DNA of 49,420 nt from JBCFBK01 sp038562555 (GTDB lineage Bacteria; Bacteroidota; Bacteroidia; Bacteroidales; Prolixibacteraceae): positions 1 to 49,420 of the forward strand of contig JBCFBK010000042.1 of assembly GCA_038562555.1 (NCBI GenBank), read 5' to 3'. Below the pieces are notes generated by a model. That model was not told the origin of the DNA. It was given only the letters and a program-made list of their open reading frames with translations, and searched no databases. This document shows, in pieces, positions 8,988-18,224 of the stretch (position 1 is the stretch's first letter; each line of letters starts with the position of its first letter). A program made the translations under genes and the position numbers.

Positions 8988-9514
8988 CCCCCTGATTACT
9001 TTTTTGTCTTGACACAAAAAAGTAATCAAAAAAATTCGCTTCGCGCAAGTTGCTCTCGCTCGACAGAACTCAAACAAGTTTGGCTCTTTACTCGCTTAAT
9101 CGCAACTTTCAAGACTTGCCATGCTTTTGAAAGAAAACAGGCGGATCGCAAGTGCCACGCAACCCAAACTTTCCTCCCGCAAGGCCCCCGCAGGCAAAGG
9201 GTTGCTTACCAGACCCACCGCGAACTTCCTCCCTGGTTTTCTAATCAAAACCCTTGCAGGTCGGTCCGGTCCCGAGCCTTTCTATCCTCACAGTCGTTTG
9301 CTACGCGGTCTTCGGACCGCCTAAGCTTCCCGGCGTTAAGAATTTTGGTGAAGTGAAGCGTAAAAATGAATTCTGTCTGACGACCGCAGGGAGGAGTTAA
9401 TTCATTTTAGCGAAACGCAGCCAAAATTTAGCCGGGAAGGTTCAGCGGCGGCGCTTTTGATTACTTTTCCCGCTGATGGGAAAAGTAATTGGGGTTTGGG
9501 GCAATGCCCCATAA
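8970..9514. repeat. Non-coding repeat element with imperfect terminal inverted repeats
   Basis: The left end reads GGGGGCGTTGCCCCC, a spacer, then GATTACTTTT. The right end, complemented, reads GGGGCATTGCCCC, a spacer, then AATTACTTTT, so the ~545-base segment is bounded by imperfect inverted termini of about 30 bases. Two perfect hairpins mark it: 8994-9007/9014-9027 (14-bp arms, loop CTTGAC) and 9460-9471/9478-9489 (12-bp arms, loop GCTGAT). Bases about 9270-9513 are the reverse complement of 18225-18462. No ORF here has normal composition; the 115-residue frame at 9009-9356 looks spurious. It resembles the dispersed intergenic repeats of many Bacteroidota genomes, or a MITE-like element. 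No transposase is present. Confidence 0.7.
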
Positions 9515-9542
9515 TTTGATAATTTTTTCAATCTAAAAATCT

Positions 9543-10781
9543 ATGATACAATTCATCGGACTTGGATATATCGGCCTCCCGACTGCCGCGCTCGTCGCCG
9601 GGACCGGGGCCACTGTTCACGGAGTCGACATTAGTGAAAACGTGATTAACACGATCAGCCAGGGGCGGATCCACATCAGCGAACCTGGGCTGGAGGCACT
9701 GGTAAAGCAAAACATCGATGCAGGAAACTTCACCGTCTCGCTACAGCCCGTCGAAGCCGACGTGCACCTGATTGTGGTCCCCACCCCGTTTAAGGCGAAC
9801 CATGAGCCCGACATCTCCTATGTCGAAGCAGCCACGACAAAACTGCTGCCGCTGTTAAAGCCCGGCGACACCTTTATTATCGAATCGACCTCGCCCGTGG
9901 GAACGACCGAAAAAATGGCCCGGCTCATCTTCGCCGAACGTCCCGAACTAAAGAATGAACTTTACATTGCCTATTGTCCGGAGCGGGTATTGCCGGGGAA
10001 CGTGCTGTATGAGCTTATTCACAACGACCGGGTTATCGGCGGTATCAACGAGCAGTCGACTTTGAAAGCCATGGAGTTTTACGGCGCCTTCGTGAAGGGG
10101 AAGCTCCATCCGACCAACGCCCGGACAGCCGAAATGTGTAAGCTGACCGAAAACTCGTCGCGCGACGTGCAAATCGCGTTTGCCAACGAACTGTCGATCA
10201 TCTGCGACAAAGCGGGGATCAACGTCTGGGAGCTGATCGAACTGGCGAACAAGCATCCCCGGGTTAACATTCTTCAGCCGGGAAGCGGTGTGGGCGGCCA
10301 CTGCATTGCCGTGGACCCTTATTTTATTGTTTCCGACTATCCCATGGAATCGCAGCTCATCGGCAAGGCCCGGGAGATCAATAATTACAAGGCCTTCTGG
10401 TGCGCCGAGAAGATCACCAACGCCATCCTGCGTTTTGAGCTGCAGCACGGGCGCAAGCCCACGGTGGCCATCATGGGGCTGTCGTTTAAGCCGAACATCG
10501 ATGACCTGCGCGAAAGTCCCGCGAAATATATCGCCCAAAAGGTGATGCAGGCTGAACAGGCTGAGTTCCTGGTAGCAGAGCCCAATATCGCCGAACATAC
10601 CGGGTTCAGGCTCACTAATTACAAGGAAGCCTGGCGCAGAGCGGACATCGTCGCCTTTCTGGTTGCGCATGACCAGTTTAAGACGCTCGAATACGACACA
10701 GGCAAGCTCATTCTTGATTTTGCGGGCATTTTCAAAAACAGGGTAGTGCCGGCGTTCGGCCTCCCCACGATATCAGTATAA
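9543..10781 (+). CDS. wecC: UDP-N-acetyl-D-mannosamine dehydrogenase
   Basis: 412 residues. It oxidises UDP-ManNAc to UDP-ManNAcA with two NAD+. It has the N-terminal nucleotide-binding motif G-x-G-x-x-G (IGLGYIGLPTAA), the family stretch IESTSPVGTTEKMA, the sugar-binding YCPERVLPGN, and the catalytic Cys254 in GSGVGGHCIAVDPYF. The C-terminal UDP-binding domain starts near AIMGLSFKPNIDDLRESP. It is followed 3 bases later by the 2-epimerase that makes its substrate, so the pair supplies an N-acetyl-mannosaminuronic acid residue for the polymer. It is the first gene after the repeat element. Confidence 0.93.
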   Translation: MIQFIGLGYIGLPTAALVAGTGATVHGVDISENVINTISQGRIHISEPGLEALVKQNIDAGNFTVSLQPVEADVHLIVVPTPFKANHEPDISYVEAATTKLLPLLKPGDTFIIESTSPVGTTEKMARLIFAERPELKNELYIAYCPERVLPGNVLYELIHNDRVIGGINEQSTLKAMEFYGAFVKGKLHPTNARTAEMCKLTENSSRDVQIAFANELSIICDKAGINVWELIELANKHPRVNILQPGSGVGGHCIAVDPYFIVSDYPMESQLIGKAREINNYKAFWCAEKITNAILRFELQHGRKPTVAIMGLSFKPNIDDLRESPAKYIAQKVMQAEQAEFLVAEPNIAEHTGFRLTNYKEAWRRADIVAFLVAHDQFKTLEYDTGKLILDFAGIFKNRVVPAFGLPTISV

Positions 10782-10784
10782 CGG

Positions 10785-11984
10785 ATGAAGAAAATCCTGC
10801 TTGTTTTCGGAACACGTCCCGAAGCCATCAAAATGGCGCCGCTGGTCCTTGAATTCAAAAAGCGCCCCGACCTGTTCGAAACGCTGGTCTGCGTCACCGG
10901 GCAACACCGGGAGATGCTCGATCAGGTGCTTCAGTTGTTTGAAATCGTCCCCGATTACGACCTCAATATAATGAAAGCCGGCCAGGATTTGTATGATGTC
11001 ACGGCGGGCGTGATCCTGGGTATGCGTCAGGTACTGAAGCAGTCCGGGCCCGATGCGGTGCTGGTTCACGGCGACACGTCCACCTCCACGGCTGCAGCGC
11101 TGGCTGCCTATTATCAGCAGATCGGGGTGGGCCATGTCGAAGCCGGCCTGCGCACCGGGAACATTTACAGTCCCTGGCCCGAAGAAATGAACCGGCAGCT
11201 TACCGGGAGGCTCGCAACCTGGCATTTCGCACCTACCCGGTTAAGCCGTGAAAACCTGCTTCGTGAAGGCATTGCAGAAGAAAAGATCCTGGTAACCGGC
11301 AACACGGTCATCGATGCCCTGCATCTGGTTACCGGCAAGATCGCCCAAACGCCGCAAATCGGGGAACAGGTGCTCGCGCGGTTGGAGCTTGAAGGCCTTA
11401 AACCGGAATTGTGCAGGCTGTGGATGGCGCGGGAACGCCGGCTTGTGCTCATCACCGGCCACCGCCGCGAAAGCTTCGGCGAAGGATTCATCAGCATTTG
11501 CGAGGCCATCCGCGCGTTAGGCCGGAAGTTCCCAGAGACGGACTTTGTTTACCCCATGCACCTCAATCCCAATGTCCGTCATGCCATAAAGGAAGTATTC
11601 GGCGAAGTTGGTGCAATTCGGTCTGATCCGCGTAATCCAGGTCTGCATAACGTGCATTTCACGGAACCGCTCGATTACCTGCCCTTCGTGTATTTGATGA
11701 ACCTGTCGCACCTGGTGCTTACCGACAGCGGCGGCATTCAGGAAGAAGCTCCGGGCCTGGGTAAACCGGTGCTGGTGATGCGTAATACTACCGAACGGCC
11801 CGAAGCGCTTGAAGCGGGAACCGTGCGGCTCACGGGAACGGATAAGGACAAAATCATCGGCGAGGTTTCACGTCTGCTCACCGACAACGGACATTACCGG
11901 CAGATGAGTTCGGCCGGTAACCCATACGGCGACGGGAAAGCCTGCTCAAGGATCGTTCATGCATTTGAACTTTTGGGAAGCTAA
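10785..11984 (+). CDS. wecB: UDP-N-acetylglucosamine 2-epimerase (non-hydrolysing)
   Basis: 399 residues. It interconverts UDP-GlcNAc and UDP-ManNAc in the cytoplasm. Family motifs are complete: GTRPEAIKMAPL at the N-terminus, HGDTSTSTAAAL, the catalytic-region HVEAGLRTGN with PWPEEMNR, GHRRESFGEGF, and the UDP-binding LTDSGGIQEEAPGLGKPVLV followed by RNTTERPEA. The start is 3 bases after the wecC stop, and the product is the WecC substrate. Confidence 0.95.
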   Translation: MKKILLVFGTRPEAIKMAPLVLEFKKRPDLFETLVCVTGQHREMLDQVLQLFEIVPDYDLNIMKAGQDLYDVTAGVILGMRQVLKQSGPDAVLVHGDTSTSTAAALAAYYQQIGVGHVEAGLRTGNIYSPWPEEMNRQLTGRLATWHFAPTRLSRENLLREGIAEEKILVTGNTVIDALHLVTGKIAQTPQIGEQVLARLELEGLKPELCRLWMARERRLVLITGHRRESFGEGFISICEAIRALGRKFPETDFVYPMHLNPNVRHAIKEVFGEVGAIRSDPRNPGLHNVHFTEPLDYLPFVYLMNLSHLVLTDSGGIQEEAPGLGKPVLVMRNTTERPEALEAGTVRLTGTDKDKIIGEVSRLLTDNGHYRQMSSAGNPYGDGKACSRIVHAFELLGS

Positions 11985-12001
11985 ATTGTCTTACGAACAC
12001 C

Positions 12002-13444
12002 ATGTCGCTTAAGCAGAAAACGGTTTCCGGGATATTCTGGAGTTTTATCGATACGTTTGCCGGCCAGGGAATCCAGTTTTTGACGGGTATCGTGCTGGCC
12101 CGCATCCTTTCACCCCGTGAGTTCGGGTTGATCGGGATGATCGCGGTGTTCATCGCCGTTTCCGAATCGTTTATCAACAGCGGGTTCGGCAGTGCGCTGA
12201 TCCGCAAGAAAGACTGCACCCAGAACGACTTTTCCACGGTGTTTTATTTTAATATGACCGCAGGCCTGGTGGTATTCCTGTTGTTATACTTCCTGGCGCC
12301 GGTCATCAGCAATTTCTTTGACGAGCCGGCGCTAAAGCCGATCGTGCAGGTATTCGGACTGGTGCTGCTGATCGACTCGTTGAGTTTAATTCAAAAGACG
12401 CTGCTGATCAAGCGTATCGACTTTAAGCTGCAGGCGCGCATTTCGATTATCGCCTCGGTGGGTTCGGGCATTATTGCCATCGGCATGGCGTGGAGCGGCT
12501 TCGGGGTGTGGAGCCTCGTAGTTCAGCGCCTCAGCCGCCAGACCCTGATCTCGGTCTTCATGTGGCTGTGGAATACCTGGCGGCCAATTGCCGTCTTCAG
12601 CAAAAAATCGTTCCGCGAATTATTCGGCTTTGGAAGCAAGCTGATGATCAGCGGACTTATCGACACGCTCTACCAAAATATTTATTACCTGGTCATCGGT
12701 AAGTTTTTCTCCGCGCAGGAACTGGGTTATTACACCCGCGCCGATCAGTTCAAAACGCTTCCTTCGCAAAACCTGACTGCCATCATCAGCCGGGTGAGCT
12801 ATCCGGTACTCTCCGGCATACAGGATGACAAGGCCCGGCTGAAGACCAATTACCAAAAGCTTATCCGGGGCATCATGCTGATCACCTTCGTGCTGATGAT
12901 GGGCATGGCCGCCGTGGCTGAACCCATGATCATCACCCTGATCGGCGAAAAATGGAGGCCGGCGGTCGTTTACCTTCAGATGCTCAGTTTTGTCGGTATG
13001 TTCTATCCTCTGAACGCCCTGAATCTGAACATGCTGCAGGTAATGGGGCGCTCCGACCTGTTCCTGAAACTGGAAATCATCAAAAAGACGCTGGCTCTTC
13101 CGATCATCCTGGTCGGTATTTTTCTGGGTATTAAGCTGATGATTGCCGGAATGATCCTGAATTCCATGATCGCCTGGTATATTAACAGTTACTGGAGCGG
13201 CCATCTGATCGGGTATTCCTTCCGGCAACAGGTGAAAGACATCCTTCCGGCTTTCGCCCTCGGACTGAGCATGGCCCTGATTGTTTATCTGATTGGACGG
13301 ATCCTGATCCTGACCCCGGCGTGGACACTGGTCATTCAGGTGACAGCAGGAGCAATTTATGTATTTCTGATGAGTGAACTCGTAAAATTCCCCGACTACA
13401 TTTTTATTAAAGACATCATCCTGGAGAGGCGCAAAGCGCTCTGA
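12002..13444 (+). CDS. Wzx-type polysaccharide flippase (MOP superfamily)
   Basis: 480 residues with about 12-14 hydrophobic helices. The N-terminus (KQKTVSGIFWSFIDTFAGQG...GIVLARILSPREFGLIGMI) is the typical start of the WzxC/polysaccharide-transport branch of the multidrug/oligosaccharidyl-lipid/polysaccharide (MOP) flippases. It would move undecaprenyl-linked repeat units across the inner membrane. The neighbours (sugar-nucleotide enzymes on both sides, a polymerase and glycosyltransferases further down) support this. Which repeat unit it carries cannot be told. Confidence 0.9.
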   Translation: MSLKQKTVSGIFWSFIDTFAGQGIQFLTGIVLARILSPREFGLIGMIAVFIAVSESFINSGFGSALIRKKDCTQNDFSTVFYFNMTAGLVVFLLLYFLAPVISNFFDEPALKPIVQVFGLVLLIDSLSLIQKTLLIKRIDFKLQARISIIASVGSGIIAIGMAWSGFGVWSLVVQRLSRQTLISVFMWLWNTWRPIAVFSKKSFRELFGFGSKLMISGLIDTLYQNIYYLVIGKFFSAQELGYYTRADQFKTLPSQNLTAIISRVSYPVLSGIQDDKARLKTNYQKLIRGIMLITFVLMMGMAAVAEPMIITLIGEKWRPAVVYLQMLSFVGMFYPLNALNLNMLQVMGRSDLFLKLEIIKKTLALPIILVGIFLGIKLMIAGMILNSMIAWYINSYWSGHLIGYSFRQQVKDILPAFALGLSMALIVYLIGRILILTPAWTLVIQVTAGAIYVFLMSELVKFPDYIFIKDIILERRKAL

Positions 13445-13460
13445 AATTTAATCCCTTTTT

Positions 13461-14576
13461 ATGGAAAAGCTGAAAAAGCCGATCTTCGTTACCCGGCCGG
13501 CCCTGCCGCCCCTGGACGAATTCACCGGTTATCTGGAGAAGATATGGGACAACAGGATCCTGACCAATAATGGCCCCTTTCACCGGCAGTTCGAGAAAGA
13601 ACTGGCCGCTTACCTGGGAGTACAGTATATTTCGGTGTTTGCCAACGGGACGCTGGCGCTTATGACAGCCCTGCAGGCCCTGCGGATATCGGGCGAAGTA
13701 ATCACCTCGCCCTTCAGTTTTGTGGCCACAACCCACGCGCTGTGGTGGAATAACATTAAGCCGGTTTTTGTTGACATTGAACCCCGCCACTTCACCCTTG
13801 ATCCGGCAAAGATCGAAGCGGCCATCACACCGAAAACCACCGCTATCATGCCCGTACACGTTTATGGCAACCCCTGCAGGATGCAACCCCTGCAGGAAAT
13901 TGCCGACACCTACGGACTGCGGCTTATTTACGATGCCGCCCATACCTTCGGGGTAAGGGTAAACGGAGAAACGGTCTTAAACTCGGGCGACTTATCCATT
14001 TTGAGTTTTCATGCCACCAAAGTCTTCAATACCATCGAAGGCGGGGCGATCGTTTCGCCCGATGAAAAAACGAAAAAGCGTATCGACTACCTGAAAAACT
14101 TTGGCTTTGCAGGCGAAACAACGGTAATCGAGCCAGGCATCAATGCCAAAATGAATGAAATCCAGGCCGCATACGGATTGCTCCAGTTGAAACACATCGA
14201 CGGCTACATTGCAAAACGACGCCGGGTGGCTGAAGGATACCGGGCGCGGTTAAAGGGCATTCCGGGCATCCGCTATATGGACGATACCCCCGGCGTGCGC
14301 CACAATTATTCTTATTTTCCGATCCTGGTCGACCGCGACGAATATGGAATGAGCCGCGATGAGTTGTATGAAAAGCTGAAACGGAACCAAATCATGGGAC
14401 GGCGTTATTTCTATCCGCTCATCAGCCAGTTCCCGACTTACCGGGGGCTGCCGTCAGCCCAGCCCGAAAATCTCCCGGTAGCCGAAAACGTGTCGCGACG
14501 GGTGATCTGTTTGCCCATGTACCCTGACCTCACGGAAAAAGAAATCGAAGAAATCACTGAAGTTATCCGCCCATGA
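13461..14576 (+). CDS. DegT/DnrJ/EryC1/StrS-family sugar aminotransferase
   Basis: 371 residues, family length. This PLP-dependent enzyme family transaminates keto-sugar nucleotides to amino-sugar nucleotides. The start has the signature PPLDEFTGYLEKIWDNRILTN. The PLP-binding Lys187 lies in SFHATKVFNTIEGGAIVS, preceded by DAAHTFGV, whose Asp contacts the pyridine nitrogen. It overlaps the next gene by 4 bases (ATGA), so it is probably translationally coupled to an ATP-grasp enzyme. A 4- or 3-amino-sugar product is likely, but the exact sugar is not visible. The keto-sugar donor could come from a dehydratase outside the window; gmd could also provide a keto sugar for perosamine, which is only inference. 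Confidence 0.9.
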   Translation: MEKLKKPIFVTRPALPPLDEFTGYLEKIWDNRILTNNGPFHRQFEKELAAYLGVQYISVFANGTLALMTALQALRISGEVITSPFSFVATTHALWWNNIKPVFVDIEPRHFTLDPAKIEAAITPKTTAIMPVHVYGNPCRMQPLQEIADTYGLRLIYDAAHTFGVRVNGETVLNSGDLSILSFHATKVFNTIEGGAIVSPDEKTKKRIDYLKNFGFAGETTVIEPGINAKMNEIQAAYGLLQLKHIDGYIAKRRRVAEGYRARLKGIPGIRYMDDTPGVRHNYSYFPILVDRDEYGMSRDELYEKLKRNQIMGRRYFYPLISQFPTYRGLPSAQPENLPVAENVSRRVICLPMYPDLTEKEIEEITEVIRP

Positions 14577-15763
14577 GCCAAAAGAAAATCCTGTTTCTGG
14601 GAGGAGCCTTTTCGCAGGTCCCTGCCATTCAATATGCGAAAGATAAAGGTTGTTATGTGATTACGGCCGATTACCTGCCCGAAAACCCGGGGCACCGCAT
14701 TTCGGATGAATACCATAACGTCAGCACCACCGACCGTGAAGGGATTCTGGAATTGGCCAGGCGACTGCAGATCGATGCGGTCAGCGCCTATGCCTCCGAT
14801 CCGGCCGCCCCGACAGCCGCGTACGTGAGTGAACAGCTAAAGCTGGCCGGCAGTCCGTACGAATCGGTCGAACTGCTGTCTAATAAAAACCGGTTCAGGG
14901 AGTTCCTGAAGGCAAACCGTTTCGACACACCCTGGTTTATCTGCGGCTCCGATTTCGAAAGCATTGCCCGCGGGTACAACGGTGAAAAGGCCATCCTGAA
15001 ACCTGTCGATTCGAGTGGAAGCAAAGGAATTTTTACCATCAGCAACCACGTTGAACTGGAGGAGTTGTTCGAATCAGCGTTAAAAGAATCCCGTTCGGGC
15101 ATGGTCATCCTGGAGGAGTTTATCGAGCGCAAAGGCGCGCAGATCCATGGCGAAGGGTTTGTGCTGAACGGCAAGCCGGTATTCCTGTTGCTGGGCGACC
15201 AGCATTTCAGCGCCAGCAACAGGCTGGCGCCCTATTCGACCCTTGTGCCGGCCATTCAGCATGCCGATATTATGCCCCGGGTGCATGAACTGCTCCGTTC
15301 AGCCATCGAAAAATCGGGCTTTCAGACCGGAGGGGTCAACCTGGAACTGATCCGCGACCTGAACGACCGTATCTACATCCTGGAAATCGGCGCACGCAAC
15401 GGCGGGAACTTCATGCCGCAGCTCATGAAACATGCAACCGGCTTCGATCTGGTAAAAGCCAATGTCGACGCCCTGTTTGGCGAGTCGCCCCAGACCGGAT
15501 ACACCGTGCCGGCCCGGGGCTATTATGCCCAGATCATCCTCCATACCGACGCTGACGGTATTTTTAAGGATGTGGAGATTCCCGCCGGGCTCAGCGGTCA
15601 CGTGCTGGAGAAAACCATTTATTACCGTCCCGGCGATCCGGTTTCCCGGTACCGAAGTTCACGTGATGTGGTGGGCGTGATGATTGTCAGGCTGGACAAC
15701 GCCGAAGCGCTGGAACTTTATCAAAAGCAACTGGAACTGAACCAATGGGTTCAGCTATACTGA
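14573..15763 (+). CDS. ATP-grasp ligase, polysaccharide-locus type
   Basis: 396 residues with the PurK/CarB-like ATP-grasp layout. The N-terminal preATP-grasp Rossmann-like domain opens with KILFLGGAFSQVPAIQYAKD. The central ATP-binding half contains AILKPVDSSGSKGIF (Lys and Gly-rich loop), MVILEEFIE, and the Mg-binding region GGVNLELIRD...IYILEIGARNGGNFM. Such enzymes join a carboxylate to an amine or thiol with ATP cleavage. Coupling to the upstream aminotransferase (4-base overlap) suggests it acylates an amino sugar with an amino acid or similar acid, but this is inference. The substrate is unknown. Confidence 0.8.
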   Translation: MSQKKILFLGGAFSQVPAIQYAKDKGCYVITADYLPENPGHRISDEYHNVSTTDREGILELARRLQIDAVSAYASDPAAPTAAYVSEQLKLAGSPYESVELLSNKNRFREFLKANRFDTPWFICGSDFESIARGYNGEKAILKPVDSSGSKGIFTISNHVELEELFESALKESRSGMVILEEFIERKGAQIHGEGFVLNGKPVFLLLGDQHFSASNRLAPYSTLVPAIQHADIMPRVHELLRSAIEKSGFQTGGVNLELIRDLNDRIYILEIGARNGGNFMPQLMKHATGFDLVKANVDALFGESPQTGYTVPARGYYAQIILHTDADGIFKDVEIPAGLSGHVLEKTIYYRPGDPVSRYRSSRDVVGVMIVRLDNAEALELYQKQLELNQWVQLY

Positions 15764-15777
15764 CAACACGAACAATC

Positions 15778-17217
15778 ATGGAAATTGGCGGATATCCCGA
15801 ACTGGAGCTGCCCGAAGGCGAAGAATATTACAACGAGGCCATCCGGCTTAACACCGGCCGCAGCGCGTTTGAATACCTGCTCCGGACAAAGAACTACAAA
15901 AAGGTCTACCTCCCCCTTTATACCTGCGATGTGATGCTGAAGCCGGTTCGAAACCTGGCGCTGTCCTGTGAGTTTTACAGGATCGATGCCACGTTCCGGC
16001 CGCTGTTCGACTTTTCGCGTGTAGGGCCGGATGACGTTTTTGTTTACACGAACTATTTTGGCATCTGTGACCGCCGGGTCGAAGAAGTGACGAGGAAATG
16101 CAGGAACATAATCATCGATAATTCACAGGCTTTTTACTCGAAGCCCCCGGCGGGAACAGATACCTTTAATTCACCCAGGAAGTTCTTCGGTGTACCCGAC
16201 GGCGCCTACCTGTTTACCGGTCAGCCGGCGAAGGAGCCGCCGGAACAGGACGTGTCGTACCGGCGGTTCGAGCACCTGCTGGGCAGGATCGACCTGGGGG
16301 CGGCAGCTTTTCACGGGTCTTTTCAGGAAAACAACCGCGCGCTGGCCGATGAACCCGTGAAAGCCATGTCGCGGCTCACGCAACGGATGCTCCGGGGGAT
16401 CGATTACCGGCGCATTGCCGAAAAAAGACGTGAGAATTTTCTGTTTCTGCACGCCGCGCTGAAAACAGGGAACCAGCTTCAGCCCGAGCTTCAGCCGCAG
16501 GAGGTGCCGCTGGTTTACCCCTATCTGACCAGCACGGGGGCTAAACTTAAGAAGAAACTCATCACCCGGAAAATCTTCGTGCCCACTTACTGGCCTAACG
16601 TATTGGAAACGGCCCTGCCCGGAAGCACCGAATTCCATCTGGCGGAAAATACGGTCTTCCTTCCCGTTGACCAGCGATACAACAACCGGGAAATGCGGTT
16701 TATACTGGAGTCGATTCAGGAGGAAGCCCAAGGGGACAGCCCGAAGGTCACGATCAGGGAACTCAGGCCCGAAGATGCCGAAAAATCGTGGAAATGGCGG
16801 AACGATCCCGAGGTCTGGATGCTCACCGGACGCAAATGGAACAATCCGGTAGACCGGGAAACCGAAGAAACCTGGATCCGCGAAGCGATCCGGCAGCCCG
16901 ACTCGAGGCGCTTTGCCATTTGTGTGGGCGACCGGCAGGAATACGTAGGAAACGTGCAACTCACCAATATAACGGAAAACGAAGCCATGCTTCATCTGTT
17001 TATCGGAGAAAAGCAATACTGGGGAAAAGGCGTCGGAACCATCGCTACCGCGCTGCTGCTTGAATATGCCAAAACAAATCTCGCACTGAAGGAAATCCGT
17101 CTTCTTGTAAAGAAAAACAACCGCCCGGCTATCAGGATCTACCAGAAAGCCGGTTTTATCGTCTCACACGAGGTGGAGGATAATAATTATTTAATGATTT
17201 ATTCGTACGAATCATGA
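15778..17217 (+). CDS. Aminotransferase-fold protein fused to a GNAT acetyltransferase
   Basis: 479 residues from the ATG at 15778. A start at 15745 is possible but would overlap the previous gene by 19 bases. The N-terminal ~315 residues have the look of a divergent DegT-like PLP enzyme: LNTGRSAFEYLLRTKNYKKV at the start, LPLYTCDVMLKPV, and IIIDNSQAF in the place of the DegT D-A-A-H motif. NSPRKFFGVPDGAYL stands where the PLP lysine normally lies (Lys about 134), so catalysis may be retained. From about residue 322 a complete GNAT domain follows (VTIRELRPEDAEKSWKWRND, the acetyl-CoA loop KQYWGKGVGTIAT, NRPAIRIYQKAGF). This suggests amine formation and N-acetylation, or acyl transfer, in one polypeptide. 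The fusion is uncommon in my experience. It overlaps the next gene by 4 bases. Confidence 0.75.
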   Translation: MEIGGYPELELPEGEEYYNEAIRLNTGRSAFEYLLRTKNYKKVYLPLYTCDVMLKPVRNLALSCEFYRIDATFRPLFDFSRVGPDDVFVYTNYFGICDRRVEEVTRKCRNIIIDNSQAFYSKPPAGTDTFNSPRKFFGVPDGAYLFTGQPAKEPPEQDVSYRRFEHLLGRIDLGAAAFHGSFQENNRALADEPVKAMSRLTQRMLRGIDYRRIAEKRRENFLFLHAALKTGNQLQPELQPQEVPLVYPYLTSTGAKLKKKLITRKIFVPTYWPNVLETALPGSTEFHLAENTVFLPVDQRYNNREMRFILESIQEEAQGDSPKVTIRELRPEDAEKSWKWRNDPEVWMLTGRKWNNPVDRETEETWIREAIRQPDSRRFAICVGDRQEYVGNVQLTNITENEAMLHLFIGEKQYWGKGVGTIATALLLEYAKTNLALKEIRLLVKKNNRPAIRIYQKAGFIVSHEVEDNNYLMIYSYES

Positions 17218-18215
17218 ATAAACCGTTAGTCAGCATTTGTTGCAATACCTTCAACCAGGAAAAATACATTGGTAGCGCCCTGGACGGTTTTCTGATGCAG
17301 AAAACGACCTTTCCCATCGAAGTCATCGTGCACGACGATGCCTCGACCGACGGAACGGCAGCAATAGTGAGCGACTACGCGAAAAAGTATCCGCATCTGA
17401 TTTTCCCCATCCTCCAGCGCGAAAACCAGTTATCGAAAGGCGTCAAGCCCCTGCTTCATTACGACCTGCCCCGGGCGCGCGGGAAATACCTGGCTTTATG
17501 CGAGGGCGACGATTACTGGACCGATCCGCATAAACTTCAAAAACAGGTTGACTTTCTGGAGGCAAATGCTGATTACGGGCTTTCGCATACCGATGTGAAG
17601 ATCTGCCGGCAAAAGCAAAGCGACCTGACCGACCCGCGCGATAACGTGAAAAACCTGGCTGAACCGGGGACGGACCTGAAAGAACGGATCCTGCTGTCGA
17701 CGTACATTATCCGGACGCCGACGGTAGTCATGCGCCGGAAATTATTGCTTGACTTACTGGATCAGGATCCTTTTCTTTTTCATTCCGACTATTTCCGTAT
17801 GGGCGATACGCCCCTTTGGGTTGAACTGGCCAACGTATCGAAGCTCCATTACCTGCCTGAGGCTACAGCCGTGTACCGCATGCACGGGGGATCGGCCACG
17901 CGGCAAACCAATGTGACCAAACAGATGCGGTTTATGCTCTCGATGTTTGACCTGCGGATGTATTTTGACCGGAAATACCGGTTTTCTGAAGCTTACTCAC
18001 AGACGATCCGCCGGAAATACCAGCAAGTGCTGTTCGATTACCAGGTATTGCATCCGGATTATGAGCCGTTGCATCCGTCCGAAAACGGGCACGGCGGTAT
18101 CCGGCAAACGATGGTGAGGTCGCGGGCGGGGCTCGTGGCCTACCGGCGGTATGTTCTGGTTTATTACCGGTTTCTGCCGGCGTTGCAGGCAGTGTACCGG
18201 AAGCTGCGGAGATAA
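17214..18215 (+). CDS. Family 2 glycosyltransferase
   Basis: 333 residues. A GT-A fold is visible from the N-terminus: VSICCNTFNQEKYIGSALDG, the nucleotide-binding VIVHDDASTDGT, and the metal-binding acidic motif in LCEGDDYWTDPHKLQKQVDF. The combination with a C-terminal basic helical tail is common in O-antigen and capsule glycosyltransferases. It probably adds one sugar to the lipid-linked repeat unit at the cytoplasmic membrane face. Donor and acceptor are unknown. It overlaps the preceding fusion gene (ATGA), and a repeat element begins 10 bases after its stop. Confidence 0.87.
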   Translation: MNKPLVSICCNTFNQEKYIGSALDGFLMQKTTFPIEVIVHDDASTDGTAAIVSDYAKKYPHLIFPILQRENQLSKGVKPLLHYDLPRARGKYLALCEGDDYWTDPHKLQKQVDFLEANADYGLSHTDVKICRQKQSDLTDPRDNVKNLAEPGTDLKERILLSTYIIRTPTVVMRRKLLLDLLDQDPFLFHSDYFRMGDTPLWVELANVSKLHYLPEATAVYRMHGGSATRQTNVTKQMRFMLSMFDLRMYFDRKYRFSEAYSQTIRRKYQQVLFDYQVLHPDYEPLHPSENGHGGIRQTMVRSRAGLVAYRRYVLVYYRFLPALQAVYRKLRR

Positions 18216-18224
18216 AGGGAAGGG

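Noticed and set aside
9009..9356. Plus-strand frame of 115 residues inside the repeat element
   Set aside because: It lies wholly in non-coding repeat sequence that is partly duplicated in inverted form elsewhere; Ser/Arg-rich text without domain.
16171..17016. Minus-strand frame of 281 residues antisense to the aminotransferase/GNAT fusion
   Set aside because: Composition is that of a shadow frame; the plus strand has clear domains and operon overlaps.
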